From Tyto alba (taxonomy: Eukaryota; Chordata; Aves; Strigiformes; Tytonidae): DNA of 64,000 nt. The stretch spans positions 5,232,819 through 5,296,818 of the forward strand of contig NW_024881316.1 of NCBI RefSeq assembly GCF_018691265.1, read 5' to 3'. Shown here in pieces: positions 22,901-33,677 of this stretch (position 1 is the first letter of the stretch; each line of letters opens with the position of its first letter). The position numbers and the translations under genes were made by a program. The notes under the pieces were generated by a model. That model had not been told where the DNA came from. It did no database searches and worked only from the letters and a program-made list of their open reading frames with translations.

Positions 22901-25534
22901 ATGCCAAACCAGGCACTCATTTGCAGCATGGGAAGAGTTCCTTCCGGTAAACTCCAAACTGCTTCTCTTCACAGTCCTCTCAGATAACAGGCAAATCCAC
23001 CCTACCTCTGCCACCCAGCTCCAAGTATCAAATTCAGACAATATTTCAATCAGTTATATTTCAAAGGACATGAACTTGCATGAAGCTTCTGGAATATATA
23101 TTTGTATGTATAAATGAGGTACAGAAACAGCCCTTTAACTGTTGCAACCAAAGGAGACAACATCATACCTGGATCATGGAGGAGTCTTACAAGATGTTCT
23201 TTCTCTCAAAGGAGGCAGTAGTCTAACGTGCAACTGAGTTATAGTTGGGAATTAATTTTGTTCTACATCCATCTACTGAAAATACATATCACAGGCAGCT
23301 CCATTTAATTTTGAAGATGGTTCTTCCTGGATGCTTTCCTGAAATTTCATGTCTGATGTACAGTTTCCTGCTCATACCCACGTTCCTACAGTATTCAGAA
23401 AGTTGAAAGGTATTCCAACAGTTGAGAGAGCAGTCAGTTTTCATAAGACTGAACAGTACTTGATGAAAATTGGTGTCTCTAATACTGATAAGTTTTCCAG
23501 TTCTACTGGACCAGTTGTTGCACAAAAATAGGTCTGCTTAATAGATTCTATCCAACTAAGTTTCAGGCTGTGTGCATGCTTTTTATGAAGAAATGTCCAC
23601 TCAGTTACCTCATGTCTAGTTTAGTCTGAGCGAGGAAGCCTCCAATGATGTTGAAATGCCCTACTTACGGAGATTTGTAGCTGATACTTCAAAACTCATC
23701 CCTACATTCACCCATTGCTATGCATAGCACATGCAGACATTCTTCAGGATTTAAGCAGGACTGCCACAGTTTGCCCAAGGTAGAGTATGAGCGGGCAGTC
23801 TTTTGACAAAGAAAGAATAGTTACCAATCTTAGAGCCTTAGAGTTGGAGTTTCTTCTTTTTCCGTAAGGTGCATTGTCAGTAAACATTCCCAAATTAGCT
23901 CACTGACCCTCTCACATTTTGCAGTCTCAATATAGAGTTAATTTTTCACCAAAGAGTGAAGAAGCAGCTGAAGTTGCCTTCCTTGCCGTTCGCAGTAGTT
24001 GTAAGCACTCTTCAGCAGACATCACTCTGTAAAGGTAATCCTACTTACAAGGCACAGGTGCATCATGACAGAAATGTGAATAGGCAGTGCGTCTCAAAGA
24101 GAAGACTGCCCCTGTAAATTGAGTAATTCTTCATTTCTTTTTATTGTTCATTGATGCCAGCGTGCCAGTGAAGAAATAAAACCTTATGCTTACCCTGCTT
24201 TTTTATATAATCATGAGATGATTTTTAAATATACGCTTCCTAGCTAAAATACTAATTTGGAGCTGTCAGCCAGGACTGTCACCTTCAAGCTGGTGGCCCA
24301 TTACTTATCTTGTTAAAAGGGACAACAGCTCAGATTATCCTTTTGGAAACAGGCAGTGCCACCAGTTTGTGATGGTAAGCATGGGTGAGATCAGTTACAC
24401 TGTTCTACATTAGGAGCTGGCTAAAGAGGAACGAGTCCTTCTGTTTCAGAAATTGCATCTACATCTGTGGTGGTAGCAGATGTTGCAATCCTTTTACAAC
24501 ATAATTTATTAGAATCAAGTTTTCAGTTTATTTATTTTTCTCTAATGTTTTTACTGCTTTTTGTTTTTAACCTAAAACAAAAGTACAAAGTAGTATTTAT
24601 TTTTTATTGTTTGAAGTTAGAATGCAATTCTCACCAGCAAACAAGCAGGGTGTTTTCTTAGTTGTTTGTGGGGGTTTTTTTAAGAAATATATTCCCTAGC
24701 CAGACACTTCTCTAAAGGTTAGCAAAGGAGGTTTTTTTTTTTTATTTATTTACCATGCAGGGATGGAGAAGAAATGTACCCATGTACACAGTTTTAACTT
24801 TAACCACAATGGTTTTTGCATTCTGCTTTGTGCATCATTTTACCATCTGCATCTTGTTAAGAGTGTTCTTTATGAAACCTCTAGAAATAACGAAAATCCT
24901 TTAGCACAAACATACCTACCATAATATTCAATAGCATCCATGCCAGGCAATAGCCAGCTTCAAGTGAATTCAAGGGCACCTGAATGAAGGGCATCCATTG
25001 ACTCCCAATGAATGAATCAGGCCCCTACTGATTTGCAGTTTGAGAGATGTGAGTGTATAAGCATGTGTGCACTAGTTATGGATTTGTATATGTGTTCGTA
25101 CACTATATGGAAATATGCATAGACATATGCATGAAAGTGAATTAAATGTTACCATATAGCTGGTTTGCATTGCTAAACAAGCAAATAAACAAAAAAAAAA
25201 ATATCCCCCAAATTGTTGGAAAGACAAAAGATTGCTTTTCCTTCTCTAAGCTTTAAATCAAGTAACCTATTTTTAGTGTTAAATATATATGTTTTCATAA
25301 TATATCTCAACTGTTTAAACCATATTTTTAAATGTTTCTTGAATAATCTTATTTGAAGTATCTTAGGCATCTTGTTTTGTGTGGGAGAATTCTAGAGTAG
25401 AAGTCAACTCTTCATCAAAAATAATTTTATAAAATTACTTTTTTTCCTGCCTTTAAAGATCGGGAGGATACCCAAGAATGATTTCTAAGTGTTTCACTCA
25501 TTATAGAAGTTCAACTTCCTTCTACAAGATGTTG

Positions 25535-25564
25535 TTTTTATGACACAAAAGTGTGTCATAAAAA
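25535..25564. repeat. Perfect 12-bp inverted repeat with 6-nt loop
   Basis: The arm tttttatgacac (25535-25546) and its exact reverse complement gtgtcataaaaa (25553-25564) flank aaaagt. It is possibly a miniature hairpin remnant. No transposon ends were identified around it. Confidence 0.75.
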
Positions 25565-27834
25565 ATTAACATTTAGTTATAACAAGGAGATGTTTTTATT
25601 TCACTTAACATCTGTAGCAGATGTGAAATATGTAATTATTTTTGTAAAAGACTTCATAACTTTCACGATTCTTTTGTTTGGCACATCTTTCTTCTATTGG
25701 GCATTTTAGACAATTGATAAGCATTATTCAGTGGCATATGGTCTGAGTCTGACGTGCTTTGAAAAGAGTAGAGTACTAATAATGAGGATTCTGTGAAAAT
25801 GGGAAAACCAGCACAACAGATATGCTTTGAGAAAGTATGGGTTTTTAGCATCTTGAAACAATATATCACACTCAAAGGGACAGAATTGGGCTGCACAATC
25901 TGTTAGCTCATTCTTGTCCAATCTGGTCTCCTCCTTTCTTTTGGAGCCAGCATTGTCATCAACTTGCTGAATTATACTCTGACTGGAATGTATTTCAGGC
26001 ACAGGGTAATGTATCTACTTAAATGGAATCCTATCTTTCTACAAAAGCTTTTTAAGTATAATAAATTTAAAATATAAAAAAGTTCTATTAGCTTAAAGTA
26101 AATGGTTCAACAGTTTACATATGTGCAGGAACAAAGAAAATGACTACTTACTAGTTTGAGAAAAATCTAGCTTGTTCAGAGATTAGAATATAAAAGGTAG
26201 AAATAAACTTTATTTTTTATAGTAAATATTTTGCAATGCTACTAGAGTCCCAAATTGGTTTTCAAAGATTTTTATTGAAAGGTGGATTCCTAATCAACCT
26301 AATGTTAGGAAAGCACCAGAGATATTTTTGTTTGTTCATCAAAAAATCTGTGAAGGATAGCAAAACCTTTTCTGCAGGGGCCCGATCCTGCCTGTCTTGG
26401 AGTCCAAGGAAAAATCCCTCCTTGCATTAAGCTCCCCGCATCGGTGTTGTATGGGGTTTTTTTATGTCAGTATGTCATGTAGATTTCCTTATATTATTTT
26501 AAGGTACTTTTACGGCTCTTAAGATAAAATACATTTTCTTTATCCTTTTATGAGTTAACATTACATTTTTTTCAGAAAGATAAACAGTCATGAAGTTGTA
26601 ACAATGCAGAAGTGTTAGATTTGTTTTCTAGTCATGATGCTGTGTCTGTTTCTGGTTAATGAACCTATTCGTTGTGTCGATATTTCTTAATAAAAAGTGA
26701 TCATTTTCTTAACACTACACCTACATAAGAAAGTTACATTTTTAAATATATTGTCATGAGAATTTTAAGCCCTGGATTGTGCCTATGGGTAAAATAGTTA
26801 TGTTTATTACATTGATTTATGTGAAAGTAAGGGGTCAGCTAAAAATGACTAGGATTCCCTGCTGGTAAAGTGACAGGATAGTAGTACATGCGCCAGCTCT
26901 CCTGCTAAGGGTTCTTTAGTTTTCCTGTGGTAAATTACACTGCTTTGCAGGTATGACTAACGGCACCACAGGCCACCGCTGTAATACAAGTCAGAGGGGG
27001 AAAAAAAAAATAACCACCACTGATTGTAAAAGCAAGAAGAACATCTTTGAATAAATTCCCAGCAGTGTGAATCTAGGATGTTTTATGCTGGCAACTACAT
27101 GTCAAAAAGGTTTAGCTCAGGTTCTGTACTGAAAATAACTAATGCTGCAGAACTGCATGTGCTGAAGGAGCAGTCTAATCGCTATAGACTAATCCAAATC
27201 AGCTAATTTGATCCTTGTACTCTTCTAGAGGAAAAGGGAGTTTAGGTTCATTATTTTCCCAATATCAAATTCTGCCCATGCGAATAATAGAATAAATGTC
27301 ATTGGAACTGGCTTGTTTTCTTACATTAAAGACATAACTATCATAAGGTGATGATTCTTGGTGGGGAGGAGAAAAATTAATGCAGCAATATAATATCTTT
27401 TCTCAATTTTTGAATGCAGAAATTGAGTAAAATGTAAATGCATTCTTTTTTTCATTTATTTTTCTGACATTTGCCAGTGCTATTTTCTACTTTTTCATCT
27501 GAATTCCCTGTCAAATATATACATATAACTATTATTTGTCAAAGTGTATATGCACAAGGAGCCTGTACAGTGCTAGTACCACTTCATAAATCCATAGCAC
27601 AAAAAGCATTAATAGGTTTGAAAATTTATTTAGTAATGTATGTTGATGGCCATAATTGTAGAGAAAACAGTATACAGCTTGTCATTTTATCAAGCTATTT
27701 TTTTGTCTTAGAAGAAAAAATCTTTAAGATGGGTCATAATTCATGTTGGCTACACTGCAGTCACACGTCTACATGTTGACTAGAGAAATCAAAGGTTTGC
27801 TGATTGTGTTTAGATAGATAAAATTTATCCTTTA

Positions 27835-28022
27835 ACATATCCTCCTTTCATTCAGTTCTTTACTCTCTTCTACTTATCTATCCCTCTTCTTGTTTCCCTT
27901 TCCTAAATAGACTGATCCCCTCTTCGCTTCTCAATTCATTACTTTTCTCTTTCTGCTTCCTTTCCTTTCAGTGTTTTATAGCCCCTTTCACTCTTTTCTT
28001 CTGTAAGCATCCTTTTCTTTTA
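27835..28022 (+). repeat. Pyrimidine-rich tract
   Basis: About 190 bp dominated by C and T on the sense strand (runs such as ctttcctttcag). It sits deep inside the 9.7-kb intron and holds several acceptor-like ends. It is probably a polypyrimidine low-complexity sequence. It could bind PTB-type splicing factors, but nothing in the sequence proves a role. Confidence 0.6.
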
Positions 28023-29606
28023 TACATGCCAGCTCAGTTCATATGACAAAACTTCTATGTCTTATAATATAAGAAACTCTCAGGAACATCCAGGTAACTT
28101 CATTGTGAGGGAAAATAAAGTTTAGGAGCTTCCACTGACAGATCAAATTGATTAGACCAAGGCAAAACTTGAACAATAAGGATTTTTAAATTGGGTACGC
28201 TGTTACTTCCATTAGTTCTGGTTCTGTTGGTCAATACTACTTCAAGAAATGGACGTTTTAAAATGCTTTGTAATTTGCTATTCCTGACAAAATTGATTGA
28301 TCTACAAAATCCATGTTGGTTGGTTGGTTGTTTTTTATTCTGAATATGGGCTATTATATTCTCTGACTTTTTTGTACCTTTTAAGGATTTTTTTTTATAT
28401 ATATAATAGAAATATATAAATGATTTTATTAACATTAAGGTCTGAGAGTTATATAAACACAGGAGATATTTGGAGAAGGTTACAGTTCTGAACATCAGAA
28501 GTGCAACACTTCAGTGTCCTAAGGGGAAATGAAGATATCACTGCAGTTACGCAGGTATCATACCTCAGTATTTTGAGATACTCAGTCTGAGATGAGACCG
28601 AATACTCAGTCCAAATTTGTTGGTTACCCTGAGTAATTTGTTATGCACTACTCTTTTTTTCTCTAACCTTGGCTATACCTCCTAGGTTAACCATAAATGT
28701 TGCTGCCCATAAGTATGCAATATCATCATGCCACTGCTGGTGGCACCAGGAAACCACTAATAAGAGATGAGGTTTGAAAGTTCCTGGCTATAATTATATT
28801 AAAATCACATAAAATAATAAATGGCCTTAGAAATAAAATAGAAGGAAAATAGAGGAGTAAAATCACTAAGCAAGACAGAAGTTACAAAGCTCTTGTTCAT
28901 TATTAGTGAGGGGCTTTTCACAGAGGTCGTCTACAGAAATAAATGAGCTTATTATGGAATTTAGTGCTTGAAAACATAGGCAAGAAATATAGTTAAAATC
29001 ATAGTAATTAAAACGATTCGAAGTAGTCATTGAAATTAGATTTAAAAATAAATAGTAATAGTAATTAAAAAATAGCTTTTTGTCTGAACTTCTACAAGTT
29101 TTAAATGAAGACACTGTATGTTGGGTTTCACTACAGGGTTTGAGTCTATGAATTACAAACTCACACTCAAAGAAATTTTCAAATTAATTTGCATTTCAAC
29201 ATGTGAATAGGAAATTTTTTGATGAATAATTGCAGAATTATCAAACTGAAAATCTGTGTCTGTCTTTTCATAGGCATTATAGAGCGCCAGATTTATTTTT
29301 CATGAGTGTTATTGGTTGCAGGGATTTGCTATGTTTTTATACCAGTTATAAGCCCTTTGATACTAGGGATTGCATTAAACAAACACAGAGCAGAATGCAC
29401 AGCATTTGCCAGACCTATCAAGATATTTTCAGCATTTTCATTTCCTTATATGCGTTACTTAGTGTGTCAAGAAAGTCATGTGCATTTTGTATTCCCCCCA
29501 CCATAATATTTGATTTTTTTTTTAGACTAAAACCAAACTGTTCAAAAATGGAAGACTGCATTTTTCTGTTTATATAAACAGTGTTGAGCAAATTATCCTT
29601 GCTATT

Positions 29607-29622
29607 AAAAAAAAAAAAAAAA
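29607..29622 (+). repeat. A16 homopolymer
   Basis: Uninterrupted run of sixteen adenines about 90 bp before exon l. It is probably replication slippage. No retroposed sequence is evident in front of it. Confidence 0.85.
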
Positions 29623-29713
29623 TAACAACCCTAAAAGTTTAAAATTTCTGAGTAATGTTTTAAATGTAATATTTTAATGTTTTAAAACATGCAACTATTT
29701 TTTTCTGTTACAG

Positions 29714-29851
29714 ATGAATGACATTATAGTGACAGTTAGAGAGTCAAATCTGAAGCTGACACTTGCTTTTGGAATAGGCATGCATCATGCAGGTCTGCAT
29801 GAAAGAGACAGGAAAACTGTGGAAGAATTGTTTGTGAACTGCAAAATCCAG
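29714..29851 (+). CDS. ASCC3: ASCC3 exon l: cassette 2 RecA2, motif IVa/HHAGL
   Basis: 138 nt, 46 codons, phase 0-0. The acceptor is tgttacag (ends 29713) and the donor is gtatat (29852). It encodes MNDIIVTVRESNLKLTLAFG, then IGMHHAGLHERDRKTVEELF, then VNCKIQ. GIGMHHAGL is the Ski2-family motif IVa, which contacts the 3' side of the tracking strand. Because the phase is symmetric, skipping would delete this motif without a frameshift. It sits between the 9.7-kb intron and one of 101 bp. Confidence 0.97.
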
Positions 29852-29952
29852 GTATATTTATTCTTTGAATCCTGCTGTAATGAGTTTTACGTGGAATTTT
29901 AAAAGTTGTCTTTTTGTTACATATACCTCATTAATCTTTCTTTCCGTTTTAG

Positions 29953-30073
29953 GTTCTTATTGCCACAAGCACATTAGCTTGGGGTGTAAATTTTCCAGCT
30001 CATTTAGTAATTGTGAAAGGAACAGAATACTATGATGGAAAAACAAGGCGTTATGTGGATTATCCCATTACAG
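29953..30073 (+). CDS. ASCC3: ASCC3 exon m: cassette 2 RecA2, motif V
   Basis: 121 nt, 40 codons plus one base. The acceptor is cgttttag (ends 29952) and the donor is gtactc (30074). It reads [20 protein letters not shown], then [32 protein letters not shown] is motif V. KGTEYYDG is the conserved strand-turn following it. The last G plus AT of the next exon gives aspartate. Confidence 0.97.
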
Positions 30074-31037
30074 GTACTCACATAAATTATGGAAATGCTC
30101 ATAAACTGAAATGTATTTCAAGCATATGCAAATGATCTGAATTATTTAGTAACTGATCACTGAAAATACCTAATTTGGGTAGAGACTAGGAGTGCCGAGG
30201 AGAGGGTTTCTTTGTTTAATGCAACTTGTAAAAGAACCCTTAAGATTTTATGTAATAATGAAAATGTTTCTGTTTTGCCAATCTTTTTTTCATGCTAAAT
30301 TCCCTTAACGTGTGTCATCCAAAATAGACATTAAACAATTAAAGGGACAATATGAAGTCATATTTAGCTACCTAGTTAATTGTATAAAAGGAAGTTTTCA
30401 TGCATGCAAATAATTTTTTTCATTTTTGAAACCTTTTTTAAATAGAAACAGATTTTTAACAGTAAACTCAGCCATGGTTTGAAATGCAACAGTTGAATAA
30501 CACATGTATGAGAACATAAAATTTATACGTAGTCATTTGACAGTAAATGAAAAACCTTAACTAGTCTAGTATCTTCAGTGATGTAAGTGATACTTCAAGT
30601 AAGTGATACTTCAGAAATAAACAGCTAAATTAAATACTTGAATTTCTGGTTTGATATAGACTTATTGCTTTCTGGCTCCAGTAAACTCCACTTTTCATAA
30701 ACTGTTCTGCAGTGTTTTCAACAAGGTTAAGAAAGTGAAACATGGAAGAACTTCTTTCAGAGTTCAGACAGGGAGAATATTTGTCTGGATGGTACTAAGC
30801 TTGAAGAATGAGGACAAGCTAAATTTCTTCCAGGTTTCCTGTTCTGTTTTCCCTTTCTCTTTTTGCAAGAGAAAGTTTATTATTAAATAATCCTATACTA
30901 CACCAGAGATGTGTACACCTAAGGACAATCTTGATGTTATTGTAATGTAAATATAGAGCTTGCGTCTTTTTAACCACACAGCCTTTTAAGCAAGAGAAGC
31001 TTACTAATGAAAAAAATCTCAAACTGAAAATACTACA

Positions 31038-31059
31038 GGGTTACTTCTCCAAGTAACCC
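31038..31059. repeat. Perfect 9-bp hairpin, 4-nt loop
   Basis: gggttactt (31038-31046), loop ctcc, aagtaaccc (31051-31059). It is too short for a microRNA precursor. It is an exact palindromic structure in the m-n intron. Confidence 0.75.
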
Positions 31060-31551
31060 ATCATAGTGCTTAATTTAGTGGTTAGTGCTCTGCAGGAAAC
31101 TTGGGATCAATTTCCAGACCAACTCTTTTGTTCAAAGATTCTGGTATGACCTGGGAGCTTAGCCGTGCACACTTGCATTTTGCGACAGACTTTGGCTGAT
31201 GTAAACTTAGTACAGTCTCTGCAGAGTAGTATCTCGCTCATCCCGACTGGAAGAATACTGATTTTATTACTGAATGGGGAAGAGTGATAAGGAAACAAAT
31301 CAACTGAAGATTTAAATTTTATGTTGAATCTGTGGGACTGTCAAAGATCAGTAATAGAAAAAATAATATTGTCAAATGAAATCAGAAACTTGATAATCAT
31401 TGAAGACTTACTATGCTGTTTTAGAAATCTGTTGTACAAGTACCACAAAGGCTTTAGGGAATGCTTATACTTTCACTCTTTATTGCCTTTTTGAATTCAG
31501 GTGACTTGGACATTGGGGGTTGTTCAATTCTTGAATTTTCAATAAGACTTC

Positions 31552-31565
31552 GGGGGGGGGGGGGG
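31552..31565 (+). repeat. G14 homopolymer with adjacent G tracts
   Basis: Fourteen consecutive guanines followed by a and ggg. Poly-G of this length is rare in AT-rich introns and can form G-quadruplex structure in DNA or in the pre-mRNA, because it lies on the sense strand. Confidence 0.85.
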
Positions 31566-33544
31566 AGGGATGTATTGAATACCACCATCTGTGATGGAAG
31601 CATTTAGATTTTGTTGTCTGCACTGCAACAGAAAATGCAGATTCCTTACTTTATGAAGAAACATGTGGTGTGGTTTGCTTAGAGCATTTTTATTTTTAAC
31701 TTTCTAGAGAATATTTATGCATCTGGAAGTTCTGTGGATAGGTAGTACAGTTTTGCAGCAGCAATAAAATGAAAATGTAATGAATTTCTTTCTGAAATAC
31801 TTCCAAAATCTCACAGTACTGTCTTTAATACTGACCACAAGTTATGCCTTAACAGTTCCATCATACTATAACTGGTTTCTCCCTGCTGAAGTTACCTTTC
31901 TGTATCAGGAGTGCATTAGGCTCCAACAAAGCAGCTGAGGGCAGAGTGAAGCATACTCGAGTGTTTAGTAATTTCAAAATAAGTAAAAATGCTTCTTTGA
32001 GTGAAGTCAGAGGTTTTGGGGAGGGCCTTTTCTCAGTTACCAGACATTTAGTCAGCCAGTTGGATCATATTTAACATTTCAGGAGTTTAGTCAAAAGCAG
32101 CCAAGCAACATATAGTCAGTAAAGAAAATACTGGGTTTTGATAATTACATAGTGGATATTGGAAAAAATAATTTCCTGACGCTTTTTTGGTAAACCCATT
32201 TCCTATATGGTATTATGCACAATTTAATTCACCACATTAGAATAGCAAGAAGTTGTTTCATCACCCTCCTGTGTACATACCTGTTCAGAAACATCCTTTT
32301 CAAACTAATTTTATTTTACATCTTCATGTCACTCCTAAATTAACAAAAGGAATAAACTGAGACAAATACATTTTTGTCTATATAGCTCGTGGGTACGCAA
32401 GTAAAAATGTGTTACTAAAAACTGTTTATCGTCATCAAGCTGTTTTTCCTATCATGGTCCATTGCTGTATCCCATTCTGCACCCTCTGGCATTTCCTTCC
32501 CCAGCTGACCATTGAGCCAAAAGCTTACTGATTCTGAAGCCAAAGAAATCACTTTTCAAAATGCCAGGTATTGCAAGCCACATGTTTTGCAGGTGTGACA
32601 GAGCTCATAGAGAATATAGAAAACATAAAAACTTTTAAAATTAAGATGTAAAACTTACTTATGAATTGCTTTCCATTGTTTCTTCAAAGTTAAATAGCAG
32701 TTGGAGGCACCTAAAAGGAATGAGAACTCTGTTGAACGAGACACAAAACAACCTATGTAGAAGCACTTCTCAGACTGAGAAGGCAAATGAATAGATGATA
32801 AGCATACTTGTCGTGGTGGCTGAGTAGCAAGTTGAGCATGTTTTGTGTAAGCTAGTATTTACAGTGTTTATAGACATCATTAACTAGTATTTTCAAGTAA
32901 TGATGTATAGGCAGAGCAGTAGAGGTAAGCTTTAACTGTATCTGCTCCTAAATTTGTATATTGTGATCTGGTATAGAGACAATTAATGATCCAAAGCCAT
33001 CTCCGGGGCTAATAACTAATATAACTTGTTCTGAAGGTTGAGTGGTAAAGATCATAGCTGTCAGTAATTAGAATTTGCCTTTGCCATTTTATCTCTAAAA
33101 TATTCAAAACCTAGAAAATCATCTATAGCAGAAAAGCTTATACAAGGAACTTTTTTATTGTGAAGTCAAATACTTGAAAATTAGGAAATAATAGACAGTT
33201 GCCATTGTAGGCTTCATGAGTTCTCTTACTCATCATCTTTAATTGCATATGACCAAATGAGGGAGGGGTGTGGAATGGAAGGATAGTAGAGGAAATTTCT
33301 ATTAGATGTAAGCTTGAATTCTATTGCAGTGGGTGGTCTTCAAGTATGCAGGAAGATAGTTTCTGCCAGAAAGTTCATCATAAATTTATCTGAGATGGAA
33401 AAAAAATTTGATGTCAAAACCAATAGGGCATACAAGGCCAAAGAAATCCAAAACTCCTGTATTGCACATTATACAGACATAAATACATGTATCTATACAT
33501 TCAAGTAAATACATTTGTTTTATACATTATTCTCTCTTTGGCAG

Positions 33545-33677
33545 ATGTACTTCAGATGATGGGACGTGCTGGCAGACCACAATTCGATGATCAAGGAAAA
33601 GCTGTAATTCTAGTTCATGATATTAAGAAAGACTTCTACAAAAAATTCCTTTATGAACCTTTCCCAGTAGAATCAAG
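33545..33677 (+). CDS. ASCC3: ASCC3 exon n: cassette 2 RecA2, motif VI
   Basis: 133 nt. The acceptor is tttggcag (ends 33544) and the donor is gtaaaa (33678). It starts by completing aspartate, then [20 protein letters not shown], then [20 protein letters not shown] and [18 protein letters not shown] is motif VI with both arginine fingers present. [10 protein letters not shown] leads into the winged-helix domain. It ends with AG, completed by C to give serine. Confidence 0.97.

Larger units (their letters stand above)
19997..29713 (+). other. ASCC3: ASCC3 intron k-l (9717 bp)
   Basis: Large intron without a recognisable gene. Contents: an AT/GT-type simple stretch at about 20457-20530, a (GTTTT)-like run near 22032-22050, a less AT-rich unrecognised block at about 22690-24110, inverted repeats at 25535-25564 and 25608-25624, a pyrimidine-rich tract at about 27835-28022, a TTGG run near 28314-28330 and A16 at 29607-29622. 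The 131-codon minus-strand frame at 28100-28495 and the 115-codon plus-strand frame at 29230-29577 have no recognisable homology. Confidence 0.85.
30074..33544 (+). other. ASCC3: ASCC3 intron m-n (3471 bp)
   Basis: AT-rich. It holds a 16-bp tandem repeat carrying donor-like GTAAGTGA (30583-30614), a perfect short hairpin (31038-31059) and a G14 homopolymer (31552-31565). No coding exon or mobile element was recognised. Confidence 0.85.

Noticed and set aside
28100..28495. 131-codon minus-strand open frame
   Set aside because: AT-rich intronic chance frame with K/N/I/F bias and no motif.
29230..29577. 115-codon plus-strand open frame upstream of exon l
   Set aside because: Not in continuity with ASCC3 by any good splice pair, and no recognisable family.
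31038..31059. MicroRNA precursor
   Set aside because: The paired region is only 9 bp, far shorter than a pre-miRNA stem.
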